A DNA stretch of 64,000 nt, taken from contig JAHHQX010000003.1 in the NCBI GenBank assembly GCA_020026155.1, positions 61,306 to 125,305 on the forward strand. Direction: 5' to 3'. This DNA comes from Actinobacillus sp. (GTDB taxonomy: Bacteria; Pseudomonadota; Gammaproteobacteria; Enterobacterales; Pasteurellaceae). Made by a program: the position numbers and the translations under genes. Positions 51,547-59,610 of this stretch are shown here, piece by piece; within the stretch, counting starts at the first letter, position 1, and the number at the start of each line of letters is the position of its first letter. The notes beneath the pieces were generated by a model that was not told where the DNA came from, ran no database searches, and saw nothing but the letters and a program-made list of their open reading frames with translations.

Positions 51547-53964
51547 TTACTCATGGAAGCCAATAAATGCCTGATACCAAGGTTGCCATGCATAGCGTGC
51601 AGTTTGTAATTCTATGTTTTCTTTAGAGAAAATAACACGAATAGCGCCATCTTTAGCTGTGGTAAATGTAAGAATTTTATCCTCTTGAAGTCGATTTAAT
51701 ACTTTTTTATTTGGTAAATGCCATGGATTCCAACGACCGACAGAAATTAACGCGACTTTAGGTGTAGCCTTCGCAAGTAGTGTTTCACTGGTAGCCGTTT
51801 TACTTCCATGATGCCCCACCTGAATCACATCCACCCTAGGTAGCTGATGAGCAATAATGCGTTCTATGCTCACTGGGGCGTCCCCCATAAGTAATAAGCG
51901 CGGTTTTCTATCACTTACTAACACAACACAGGACTGTGCATTTTTTGCTTGCGGAGATCGATATGACGGGGAAAGCACGCGAAAAGTTAATCCCTGCCAT
52001 ATCCAGTATGTTCCCCGTATGCAGGGACGGCTATGAATAATTTTTGCAGATCGCCAAATAGGGGTTGTAGGATACTGGGTTAAAATTGCACTCAGTCCAC
52101 CACTATGATCACGGTCATCATGACTAATAATGATCCCATCTAACTTCAGCCCTTCTCTTTGTATATACGGCAAAATTTCTAACTTTGCCATACTTCCACT
52201 CATCTTACCGTGCCCCCACGCATTCCCAGTATCATATAAAAAAATATGTCCATTACGTTCAATTGCCATGGCTAGCCCTTGTCCCACGTCTAACATCGTG
52301 ACTTTCCAAGATGAGGAGTGAAGATAATCCTGAATAATATTTGCCGCTAGTTTCCACCCAGTAAACAAAATAATTAGACCTAACAAACAATATAGCCATA
52401 AAAAGGATGCGACCGATGGTAAAACAGAAAAATTCATACGAATTGGGAAATGCCATTTCTGGTTATATGACATAAATTTTAACGAATTTTGGGGCGTGAT
52501 TTTAAAAAATTGATTTTGCAAATAACATAGAAAAATCAAAAATAATAACGCAAGCCCACATGTAATAAGCCAACTTATTGATATGGACACGGGTTGCCAG
52601 CTGTGCGTACTTAGTTTGAGAGAGGAATACGCAAAATCAGCAATCTGATTAGCAAATTGCCATAAAAAAGTAACTTGAAATAACGTTGCAAGAAAAATAA
52701 TCGGAATGAGAATAAAGCTAAAAAGTGGAACTACCCACAAATTTACCCAGAAACTCGCCAATGAAATTCCATGAAAAAAGAATAACTGCCAAGGTGTTAA
52801 TAGCCACACCAATCCAATTTGCAAATGGCATAACCCAATGAACCATTTAAGTTTTGTCTGCGTAAATGGTTTGCCTCGCCACTCCCATAAAGAAAGAGGT
52901 ACAAACTGGTACCAAATCAGTAAACTCAAGACAGCCGCAAAAGAAAGCCAAAAACTCTCAGATAAAATCATTTTAGGATCGCCTAATAACAGCAATCCAA
53001 CGACTAACCAAAAATATTGCCATTTGGTCAAACATAGTCTTCTGGAACGGATTACCACTATCAGTACTAGTGCCCATAATGCGCGCATCGTCGGAATAGA
53101 AAAACCCGCTAAGTAAGCATAAATAAATGCAAAAAATAATCCTACCCAATCTGCCCATCCCGCTCTTAATAAAATAGGGAAAAAATATTGCCCTATTCGC
53201 ATTAAATAAAATCCAAATAAAAAAACCAGACCAATATGCAATCCAGAAATAGCAATAAGATGGGCGGTATTTGTTTGTTGATAGACTTGGGTTACTTCCG
53301 CGCTTAACCATGCTCTTTCACCAAAGGCTAAGGCTATTAAAAGACCTTCTTGTTGCATGCCATGAGTATGTTGCAATGTTTTCCTCAGGAGCTGTGTACG
53401 TATCGAGGAGGACGAGCGTAATTTTTCTAATTTTGTAACGGAGCCGTAAGCCGTTATGCCTTGCGCAAAAAACCATTTTTGTTTATCAAAACCCTGAAAA
53501 TTTAAGCGGCTAGTCAAAGGATGTAAACGTAATTCACCTTGCCACACTTCATCAAGGCGTGGAAGTGCTTTCCCTTTCCATACCAGATAAACACGTTGTT
53601 TGCTCGGATTGGTGGGTAGTGTAAGGCTGGCAACGATAGCCTGATACTCTTTTTGCTTTAAAAGCCTTTCAATTTGAAATGAGGTTGTAATTTTTGCGGG
53701 TAAGGCTTGATTGTTTGAAGCTAATTGTTGGTAGTGCAGAAAATAAAGTTGAAAATATGCCGTTATTACTGCAAAAACAATGACTATTACGGATATTTTT
53801 AAAGATAATCGAAATAATTTTACAGTGAAAAATGAAAAGCATAGAACAAAAATGCTCCATTGCCAAATTTTTAAAAAATTTAACGGTAAAAATAAAAATA
53901 ATGTCGAAATTATAAAAATAATTTTTCCAATAATAATTAAAAAATAATTTTGAATTTTCATCAC
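51547..53964 (-). CDS. comEC: DNA uptake channel ComEC/Rec2
   Basis: Inner-membrane channel that takes single-stranded DNA into the cytoplasm during natural transformation (Rec2 in Haemophilus); 805 residues. After N-terminal helices and a periplasmic domain come the ComEC core (TNTAHLIAISGLHIGLVF, GFSIPTMRALWAL) and a C-terminal metallo-beta-lactamase-like domain with SHDDRDHSGGL and VGHHGSKTATSE. No frameshift or truncation is seen, so competence may be functional. A full-length CACGCCCC repeat lies inside the coding region. Confidence 0.95.
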   Translation of the reverse strand: MMKIQNYFLIIIGKIIFIISTLFLFLPLNFLKIWQWSIFVLCFSFFTVKLFRLSLKISVIVIVFAVITAYFQLYFLHYQQLASNNQALPAKITTSFQIERLLKQKEYQAIVASLTLPTNPSKQRVYLVWKGKALPRLDEVWQGELRLHPLTSRLNFQGFDKQKWFFAQGITAYGSVTKLEKLRSSSSIRTQLLRKTLQHTHGMQQEGLLIALAFGERAWLSAEVTQVYQQTNTAHLIAISGLHIGLVFLFGFYLMRIGQYFFPILLRAGWADWVGLFFAFIYAYLAGFSIPTMRALWALVLIVVIRSRRLCLTKWQYFWLVVGLLLLGDPKMILSESFWLSFAAVLSLLIWYQFVPLSLWEWRGKPFTQTKLKWFIGLCHLQIGLVWLLTPWQLFFFHGISLASFWVNLWVVPLFSFILIPIIFLATLFQVTFLWQFANQIADFAYSSLKLSTHSWQPVSISISWLITCGLALLFLIFLCYLQNQFFKITPQNSLKFMSYNQKWHFPIRMNFSVLPSVASFLWLYCLLGLIILFTGWKLAANIIQDYLHSSSWKVTMLDVGQGLAMAIERNGHIFLYDTGNAWGHGKMSGSMAKLEILPYIQREGLKLDGIIISHDDRDHSGGLSAILTQYPTTPIWRSAKIIHSRPCIRGTYWIWQGLTFRVLSPSYRSPQAKNAQSCVVLVSDRKPRLLLMGDAPVSIERIIAHQLPRVDVIQVGHHGSKTATSETLLAKATPKVALISVGRWNPWHLPNKKVLNRLQEDKILTFTTAKDGAIRVIFSKENIELQTARYAWQPWYQAFIGFHE
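52471..52500 (-). repeat. CACGCCCC repeat inside comEC
   Basis: ATCACGCCCC, AAAATTC, GTT, AAAATTTATG, in the sense direction of comEC, encoding I-T-P-Q-N-S-L-K-F-M between the membrane core and the C-terminal domain. Confidence 0.88.
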
Positions 53965-54024
53965 AGAACTCCATCTAATACTATATGGTTATTCAATGGA
54001 ATCTGCCTTTTATTATTTTTCTTC

Positions 54025-54043
54025 TTTCGATCAAGTTCACAAA
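54025..54043 (-). promoter_or_regulatory. CRP/CRP-S-like site upstream of comEC
   Basis: The minus strand reads TTTGTGA-ACTTGA-TCGAAA, with one canonical CRP half (TGTGA) and a TCGAA half reminiscent of the Sxy-dependent CRP-S sites of Pasteurellaceae competence genes. About 60 bases before the comEC start. The match is imperfect. Confidence 0.3.
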
Positions 54044-54172
54044 TATTAAATTTGTTATGAAAAAACAGCTATTTTTATTTGCTTATTTAAAAAACTTCTG
54101 TTATTTATAACGACCCTTAGATTCCCCATTAAGTTTATTTTTGGAATAATTATTTTTTTGTTAGGAGTAGAG

Positions 54173-54616
54173 ATGATGAAAAAATCATCCTTAAGTTTGC
54201 TTTCTTTAGCTGGAGTTGAACCTTACAGCATGAAAAAAGGCGAAGAATACATGAGTGAAGAACAACTTCAACACTTTAAAAAAATTCTACAAGCGTGGCA
54301 TACACAAATCTGTACTGAAAGTAATCGTACTATGGATCGTATGCAGGATGACGCCGCAAACTTTGCTGATCCATCAGATCGTGCAACTCAGGAAGAGGAA
54401 TTCAGCCTAGAGTTACGTACTCGTGATCGTGAACGCAAATTACTGAAAAAAATCGAACGTACGCTACAAAAATTAGAGCGTGACGAAGATTTCGGTTATT
54501 GTGATTCATGCGGGGAAGAAATTGGTCTACGCCGTTTAGAAGCACGCCCGACAGCTGATCTATGTATTGACTGCAAAACATTGGCTGAAATTCGTGAAAA
54601 ACAAATGATGGCATAA
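54173..54616 (+). CDS. dksA: RNA polymerase-binding transcription factor DksA
   Basis: DksA enters the RNA polymerase secondary channel and works with ppGpp; about 147 residues. It has a coiled-coil (about 30-110) with the acidic tip segment [13 protein letters not shown], and a zinc finger [13 protein letters not shown]...CIDC. ATG 54173 is chosen, with ATG 54176 directly after it; AGGAG at 54163-54167 fits either. The frame opens further upstream at a TTG that lies before the SD. Confidence 0.95.
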   Translation: MMKKSSLSLLSLAGVEPYSMKKGEEYMSEEQLQHFKKILQAWHTQICTESNRTMDRMQDDAANFADPSDRATQEEEFSLELRTRDRERKLLKKIERTLQKLERDEDFGYCDSCGEEIGLRRLEARPTADLCIDCKTLAEIREKQMMA

Positions 54617-54639
54617 TCACCCAGTAAAGATGAAAAAGT

Positions 54640-54664
54640 GGGACGTGAAAAACGTCCCTTTTGT
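54640..54664 (+). terminator. dksA terminator
   Basis: Stem GGGACGT (54640-54646) / ACGTCCC (54652-54658) followed by TTTTG. Some read-through to pcnB is likely, as no other promoter is obvious. Confidence 0.75.
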
Positions 54665-54693
54665 TATTTTTAGCGAGTAGTTGGGAGCAAATT

Positions 54694-56175
54694 ATTTTCA
54701 CTTTCATAAAAAAATTCTGGACTAAAAAATCGGATGCTATCGAAGCGGACGATGAGGTCAGCGTGTCTGTTTCACTTAATGAAAATGAATCAGAACAAAA
54801 ACCTCGCCATAATAAGCGTTCTCGTTCTGCACAAATCCTTGATGCAAGACAATATGGCATCTATCCAGACAAGATTCATAAACATGCTTTACAAATAGTT
54901 GATAAACTTCAAGCGAATGGCTTTGAAGCATATATTGTGGGCGGTTGTTTACGCGATATTTTACAAAATAAAAAACCAAAAGATTTTGATGTTGCAACGA
55001 ATGCGCGTCCAGAACAAATTCGTAATATTTTTCAACGTCAATGTCGTCTTGTCGGTAAACGCTTTCGTTTAGCACACATTATGTTTGGACGTGATTTTAT
55101 TGAAGTCGCTACTTTCCGTGCCGATCACCAGCCAAAACATAATGATAACCAGTCACGCCAAAGTGCCTCAGGAATGCTTTTACGCGATAATGTCTATGGA
55201 AACATGTCACAAGATGCAGCCCGTCGCGATTTTACGGTGAATTCTTTCTATTACGATCCGAATAAACATAAGCTTTATGATTTTTTTAATGGATTAGATG
55301 ACCTGCGCAATGGTAAGTTACGTCTTATCGGCGACCCTGAAATTCGTTATCAAGAAGATCCTGTGCGTATGCTACGTGCTATTCGTTTTATGGCAAAATT
55401 GGATATGTTCCTTGATTCACCAAGTGAAACGCCGATAAAACGCCTTGCCCATTTATTGCAAGATATCCCACCAGCACGTCTTTATGATGAAAGCCTTAAA
55501 TTGCTACAATCAGGGCATGGTGTGAAATCTTACCGCCTCATGCAAAAATATGGTCTTTTCGAGCAATTATTCCCATCGCTCATTCCTTATTTTACAGAAC
55601 GTGGCGATAACGACACCCAGCATATGATTGAACGTGCGTTATATTCTACCGATGAACGTATCGCCGATAATCTTGCTATTAATCCAGCTTTCCTCTTCGC
55701 AACTTTCTTCTGGTATCCATTACGTGAGAAGGTCGAAATGCTTAAAAATGAGGGTGGCTTAAATAATCATGATGCTTATAATCTGGCTGGTAATGACGTT
55801 TTAGATACTTTCTGTAAACGCCTAGCTGCGCCTCGTCGCCATACTTCCGTCATTCGCGATATTTGGATTTTACAATTACAGCTTATGAAACGCCAAGGTA
55901 AGGCACCAACACGTACATTTGAACATCCAAAATTTAGAGCCGCCTATGATTTATTGGCAATGCGTGCTGAAATTGAAGGTGGAGAAAGTATTGAGTTAGC
56001 AACTTGGTGGTATGAATACCAGCAAAGTAATGAATCACAACGTACTCAACTTTTACAACGCCAACAACGAAGTAAAGGAAAAACGCATTCTGGCGAGAAA
56101 AAACCTTTCCGTCGTCGTAGACATTCTCATCGTAGAAAATCAGCGAACAATAAACCGAATAAGCAGGTAAATTAA
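54694..56175 (+). CDS. pcnB: poly(A) polymerase I, apparent AUU start
   Basis: PcnB adds poly(A) tails that mark RNAs for decay; about 493 residues. The nucleotidyltransferase head has YIVGGCLRDILQNKKPKDFDVATNA, then RRDFTVNSFYYDP, and a basic C-terminal tail (KKPFRRRRHSHRRKS). No ATG, GTG or TTG precedes the conserved N-terminus at a usable place. ATT 54694 stands six bases after GGGAG and opens I/M-F-T-F-I-K-K-F, aligning with E. coli PcnB, MFTRV, which itself starts at AUU. The in-frame TTG 54661 is inside the dksA terminator and has no SD. folK overlaps by one base. Confidence 0.92.
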   Translation: MFTFIKKFWTKKSDAIEADDEVSVSVSLNENESEQKPRHNKRSRSAQILDARQYGIYPDKIHKHALQIVDKLQANGFEAYIVGGCLRDILQNKKPKDFDVATNARPEQIRNIFQRQCRLVGKRFRLAHIMFGRDFIEVATFRADHQPKHNDNQSRQSASGMLLRDNVYGNMSQDAARRDFTVNSFYYDPNKHKLYDFFNGLDDLRNGKLRLIGDPEIRYQEDPVRMLRAIRFMAKLDMFLDSPSETPIKRLAHLLQDIPPARLYDESLKLLQSGHGVKSYRLMQKYGLFEQLFPSLIPYFTERGDNDTQHMIERALYSTDERIADNLAINPAFLFATFFWYPLREKVEMLKNEGGLNNHDAYNLAGNDVLDTFCKRLAAPRRHTSVIRDIWILQLQLMKRQGKAPTRTFEHPKFRAAYDLLAMRAEIEGGESIELATWWYEYQQSNESQRTQLLQRQQRSKGKTHSGEKKPFRRRRHSHRRKSANNKPNKQVN

Positions 56176-56654
56176 TGCATCAAGTTTATATTGCACTTGG
56201 AAGTAATTTACAATCACCTGTTGCGCAACTTCAAAAGGCACTCACAAGCCTTTCAGAGTTGCCTCAGGTCACTGTAAAAAAAATTAGTCCTTTTTATCAA
56301 AGTGCCCCACTGGGTCCGCAAGATCAGCCTGATTTTATTAATGCGGTCGCCCTCTTGGAAACTTCGTTATCGGCGATTGAACTTCTAGATGTATTACAGT
56401 CTATCGAAAATAATCAGGGGCGTGTGCGCCACCGCCATTGGGGTGAGCGGACACTTGATTTAGATATTTTGCTTTTTAACAACGACGTGATTAACACACC
56501 ACGGCTCACCGTTCCGCATTATGCAATGTGTGAACGTGAGTTTGTGATTGTTCCCCTTTTTGATATTGCCCCGAACCTCATGCTACCAACAGGTGAAAGC
56601 GTGGCAGAATTGCGCAAACAGTTTATAAACCATACTATGCAACCTATTCTATAA
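56175..56654 (+). CDS. folK: HMP-dihydropterin pyrophosphokinase
   Basis: FolK transfers pyrophosphate to 6-hydroxymethyl-7,8-dihydropterin in folate synthesis; 159 residues. IALGSNLQSP at the N-terminus and the signature RHWGERTLDLDILLF are present. The start overlaps the pcnB stop (TAATG). Order dksA-pcnB-folK is conserved. Confidence 0.96.
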   Translation: MHQVYIALGSNLQSPVAQLQKALTSLSELPQVTVKKISPFYQSAPLGPQDQPDFINAVALLETSLSAIELLDVLQSIENNQGRVRHRHWGERTLDLDILLFNNDVINTPRLTVPHYAMCEREFVIVPLFDIAPNLMLPTGESVAELRKQFINHTMQPIL

Positions 56655-56766
56655 AAAGAAAGGTATCTCCTATTACTAGATTCAGTGAGAAGATTGCCCG
56701 TTTATAAATATTTTGTGCTAAAATGTAGTCCTTTTTGTATTATTTGTTTTGTCGTCGGAGGAAAAG

Positions 56767-57402
56767 ATGACCAGTGCTGCTAACAAAAGATCAGTGATGA
56801 CCTTATTTTCAAACAATGATGACATTTATTGTCACCAAGTTCGTTTTGTACTCGCCGAAAAAGGCGCAGCTTACGAAATTGAAACGATTGTACCAGGTAC
56901 AATCAATGAGCATTTAATGGAAGTCAATTCAAAAGGTACCGTTCCTACATTAATGGATCGTAACCTTGTTATCCGTACACCACACATCATTTTAGAATAT
57001 TTGGACGAACGTTTCCCACATCCACCACTCATGCCGGTATTCCCTGTGGAACGTGCGCAAAAACGCCAACTTATGCATGATATTCAAGAAAGTTGGTATC
57101 AATATATTAAAGTTGCTGAATTCGGTAAAACTGAAGCCGAACGTGCGCGTGCATTGAAATTCTTAAAAGAACAATTCCTTGCAATTTCAGCTCATTTCAC
57201 CCCATATTTCATGAGTGAAGAATTTAGCCTTGTAGATTGCTACATCGCGCCATTACTATGGAAAATGCAAAACCTTGGCGTAGAATTTACGGGTGCAGGC
57301 AGTAAAGCAGTGAAAACCTATATGGATCGCGTATTTAGTCGTGAATCATTCCAAGAATCTATCAACTGCGTTACCCCTAAAAACTTTATGGAAGAAAAAT
57401 AG
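56767..57402 (+). CDS. sspA: stringent starvation protein A
   Basis: GST-fold protein that binds RNA polymerase; 212 residues, the E. coli length. Seen are ANKRSVMTLFSNNDDIYCHQVR, EYLDERFPHPPLMPV and FSLVDCYIAPLLW. ATG 56767 has GGAGGA just upstream; a TTG at 56749 lies before this SD and is rejected. It pairs with sspB. Confidence 0.95.
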   Translation: MTSAANKRSVMTLFSNNDDIYCHQVRFVLAEKGAAYEIETIVPGTINEHLMEVNSKGTVPTLMDRNLVIRTPHIILEYLDERFPHPPLMPVFPVERAQKRQLMHDIQESWYQYIKVAEFGKTEAERARALKFLKEQFLAISAHFTPYFMSEEFSLVDCYIAPLLWKMQNLGVEFTGAGSKAVKTYMDRVFSRESFQESINCVTPKNFMEEK

Positions 57403-57410
57403 GTTTCCCT

Positions 57411-57848
57411 ATGAGTAAAAAATTATCTGCAAAACGCCCTTATCTATTAAGAGCTTATTATGATTGGATTTCGGATAATGATCTTACCCCATATCTTGTG
57501 GTTGATGCGAATTATTACGGTACAGAAGTGCCCGAAGAATACGTTCAAGATGGGCAAATTATCCTAAATATTTCTATGCAGGCAACGGGTGATCTCCTAA
57601 TTAACGATGATGCGGTTTCCTTTAATGCTCGCTTCCAAGGTGTAACACGTCATGTCCATGTTCCAATGGGTGCGGCAGTGGCTATTTATGCCCGCGAAAA
57701 TGGTGAAGGTGTAATGTTCGAACCAGAAGATATTTACGCTGAACTCAATCGTGAACCAGAAGATCAACCCCATTCTTTTGAAGAAGCGGTAGATAAACCT
57801 AAAGCGAAAAAATCTAAAGATAGTAGTTTCTTACGTATCGTAAAATAA
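57411..57848 (+). CDS. sspB: ClpXP protease specificity-enhancing factor SspB
   Basis: Adaptor that delivers ssrA-tagged proteins to ClpXP; 145 residues. The folded domain begins KRPYLLRAYYDWISDNDLTPYLVVDA and ends about residue 110. An acidic flexible linker leads to the C-terminal ClpX-binding motif FLRIVK, like LRVVK in E. coli. It follows sspA by 8 bases. Confidence 0.95.
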   Translation: MSKKLSAKRPYLLRAYYDWISDNDLTPYLVVDANYYGTEVPEEYVQDGQIILNISMQATGDLLINDDAVSFNARFQGVTRHVHVPMGAAVAIYARENGEGVMFEPEDIYAELNREPEDQPHSFEEAVDKPKAKKSKDSSFLRIVK

Positions 57849-57871
57849 CCCTATCAATACCAAGCTTATAT

Positions 57872-57915
57872 TTACGCCCCAATTTTCATAATTTTTTATG
57901 ATTATTGGGGCGTAA
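57872..57915. repeat. inverted pair of CACGCCCC repeats after sspB
   Basis: Left copy 57872-57900 (TTACGCCCC, AATTTTC, then TTTATG). Right copy on the minus strand, 57887-57915. The pair forms a stable hairpin followed by TTTTT and probably terminates sspAB. Confidence 0.88.
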
Positions 57916-58021
57916 TTTTTATTACCCGATAGAAAAAATTTAACATTAACTGCCTAGTTTATAACATTATTTTTAAATAATGTGTCTTGACTTTATTTTT
58001 TGACTTGCCTAGAATGCCGCT

Positions 58022-58102
58022 CATCCGTCGGGGTGCCATTAAGATGGCTGAGAGAATACCCGTGAACCTGAAACAGTTAGTACTGGCGTAGGAAACGAGA
58101 AT
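58022..58102 (+). ncRNA. TPP riboswitch (THI element)
   Basis: Conserved aptamer sequences occur in order: CGGGGTGCC (58029-58037), GGCTGAGA (58047-58054), ACCCGTGAACCTGA, then ACTGGCGTAGGAAACG (58082-58097). It precedes a thiamine salvage operon. The 57916-58021 stretch before it is AT-rich promoter sequence. Confidence 0.95.
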
Positions 58103-58133
58103 GCAAACATTTAATCTATCTTTTTCTAATCTT

Positions 58134-58167
58134 ACTCCATTGTATTTTCCATTAAATACAACGGGGT
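58134..58167 (+). promoter_or_regulatory. SD-masking hairpin of the thi leader
   Basis: ACTCC (58134-58138) can pair with GGGGT (58163-58167, the SD of the first gene), stacked on TTGTATTT (58140-58147) / AAATACAA (58154-58161). There is no T run, so control is probably at translation initiation. Confidence 0.6.
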
Positions 58168-58171
58168 GTAC

Positions 58172-58855
58172 ATGTCTTTAATTCAAATCCAAAATTTAGC
58201 GATTGCTTTTAAAGAGCAATACCTTTTCCAAAATCTCAATTTAACTTTAGAATCTGGTAAGAATACCGTCTTACTTGGACGATCTGGCGTAGGGAAATCC
58301 TCATTATTACGTGCTATTGCGGGCTTTCGCACGGATGAACGTATCACAGGTGAAATTACCTATCCACCACATCTCCGTTTTGCTTATTTACCGCAAAATT
58401 ATTCCCTCTATCCGTGGTTGTCTGTAATTGATAATGTCCAATTAGCCGCACATTTACGTCACCAAAAGACATATCAAACCACACAAAAAGCCGAGCAACT
58501 TTTAAATTCCGTTGGTCTTGCTGAACATATTCATAAAAAAGTTTTTCGTTTATCTGGAGGGCAACGTCAACGTGTTGCCTTGGCACGTATTCTTATGCAA
58601 GATGCCGATGTTGTTCTAATGGATGAGCCTTTTTCTGCCCTTGATGAGGTGACTAAGATTCAACTTTTACAATTGAGCCAATCTCTCTTAATAAATAAAA
58701 CCGTTCTAATGATTACCCACAGCCCGAGTGAAGCACTCTCCTTCGCCGATCAAATTTATATTTTACGTGGGGGAAATAATCCACTCGAACCTTACCTATA
58801 CAAGGATAACACCACTGATAGCTATAACACGTTAATCCAAAAACTGGCTAAGTAA
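58172..58855 (+). CDS. thiZ: thiamine-precursor ABC transporter ATP-binding protein (ThiZ)
   Basis: ATPase of about 227 residues: Walker A LLGRSGVGKSS, signature [15 protein letters not shown], Walker B VVLMDEPFSALD. First gene of the TPP-riboswitch operon, with permease and Thi5/NMT1-like binding protein following, matching the ThiXYZ importer of pyrimidine precursors (Haemophilus HI0354-HI0357 type). ATG 58172 is used, as GGGG is at the right distance; GTG 58166 is within the SD. Confidence 0.88.
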   Translation: MSLIQIQNLAIAFKEQYLFQNLNLTLESGKNTVLLGRSGVGKSSLLRAIAGFRTDERITGEITYPPHLRFAYLPQNYSLYPWLSVIDNVQLAAHLRHQKTYQTTQKAEQLLNSVGLAEHIHKKVFRLSGGQRQRVALARILMQDADVVLMDEPFSALDEVTKIQLLQLSQSLLINKTVLMITHSPSEALSFADQIYILRGGNNPLEPYLYKDNTTDSYNTLIQKLAK

Positions 58856-58857
58856 TT

Positions 58858-59598
58858 ATGCATAGAATTCTACATACTTTATTTTTAATCCTGATTTTAG
58901 GTTTAATCTGGGAAAGTACAATTTTGGTCTTTGATTTACCGCCTTACATTTTTCCAAGTCCTAAACAAGTCATTAATGCGCTGATTCAATACCATAGCGT
59001 ATTGTTTGAACATGGAACACAAACGCTTTTAGAAATTTTAGCAGGGCTCTTTGTCGGCACAATACTTGGAATCGTAACGGCAATCTTCCTTTTCTACAAC
59101 AAAGTGCTTTCTCGCCTTTTGCTGCCAATTTTATTGATTAGCCAAGCGATTCCGATCTTTGCGATTGCCCCGATTTTAGTGCTTTGGTTCGGTTTTGGTT
59201 TTTTCTCTAAACTAGTGATGACCACGATCATTATTTTCTTCCCGATCACCAGTAATGTATTTGATGCACTCAAAAATACGCCCCAAGAAATGATTTTTAT
59301 CGCAAAAAGTTGTGGTGCCACGCCGTTACAAATTTTAACTCGTGTGCGCCTCCCTGCTGCGCTACCGTCCGTAGGATCCGGTATCCGTATTGCCGCCACC
59401 ATTGCGCCTATTGGTGCTGTGGTTGGCGAATGGGTCGGCGCTTCGCACGGTTTGGGATATCTCATGCTAATAAGCAATGCCCGCATGCAATCCGATATGC
59501 TTTTTGCTGCCCTATCGGTTTTAATTTTTATGACTTTAACCCTTTATTTCATGATTGATAAATCTTTAAAAAAATTCATTTTTTGGAATGGTAACTGA
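58858..59598 (+). CDS. thiX: thiamine-precursor ABC transporter permease (ThiX)
   Basis: BPD-type permease of 246 residues with about six membrane helices. The ABC-interaction loop is seen near AKSCGATPLQILTRVRLPAALPSVGSGIRIA, and the N-terminal PPYIFPSPKQV is typical for the nitrate/sulfonate/taurine-pyrimidine group. It starts 2 bases after the ATPase stop. The substrate is inferred from operon and riboswitch: an aminopyrimidine such as N-formyl-aminomethylpyrimidine or HMP. Confidence 0.88.
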   Translation: MHRILHTLFLILILGLIWESTILVFDLPPYIFPSPKQVINALIQYHSVLFEHGTQTLLEILAGLFVGTILGIVTAIFLFYNKVLSRLLLPILLISQAIPIFAIAPILVLWFGFGFFSKLVMTTIIIFFPITSNVFDALKNTPQEMIFIAKSCGATPLQILTRVRLPAALPSVGSGIRIAATIAPIGAVVGEWVGASHGLGYLMLISNARMQSDMLFAALSVLIFMTLTLYFMIDKSLKKFIFWNGN

Positions 59599-59610
59599 TT
59601 GGAGAAAACA

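Noticed and set aside
56411..56426. Sequence resembling the repeat in folK (minus-strand CACACGCCCC) and another in thiX near 59278
   Set aside because: Only the core is similar and the AT tracts are absent. In folK the bases encode the conserved QGRVR, so chance or protein constraint explains it.
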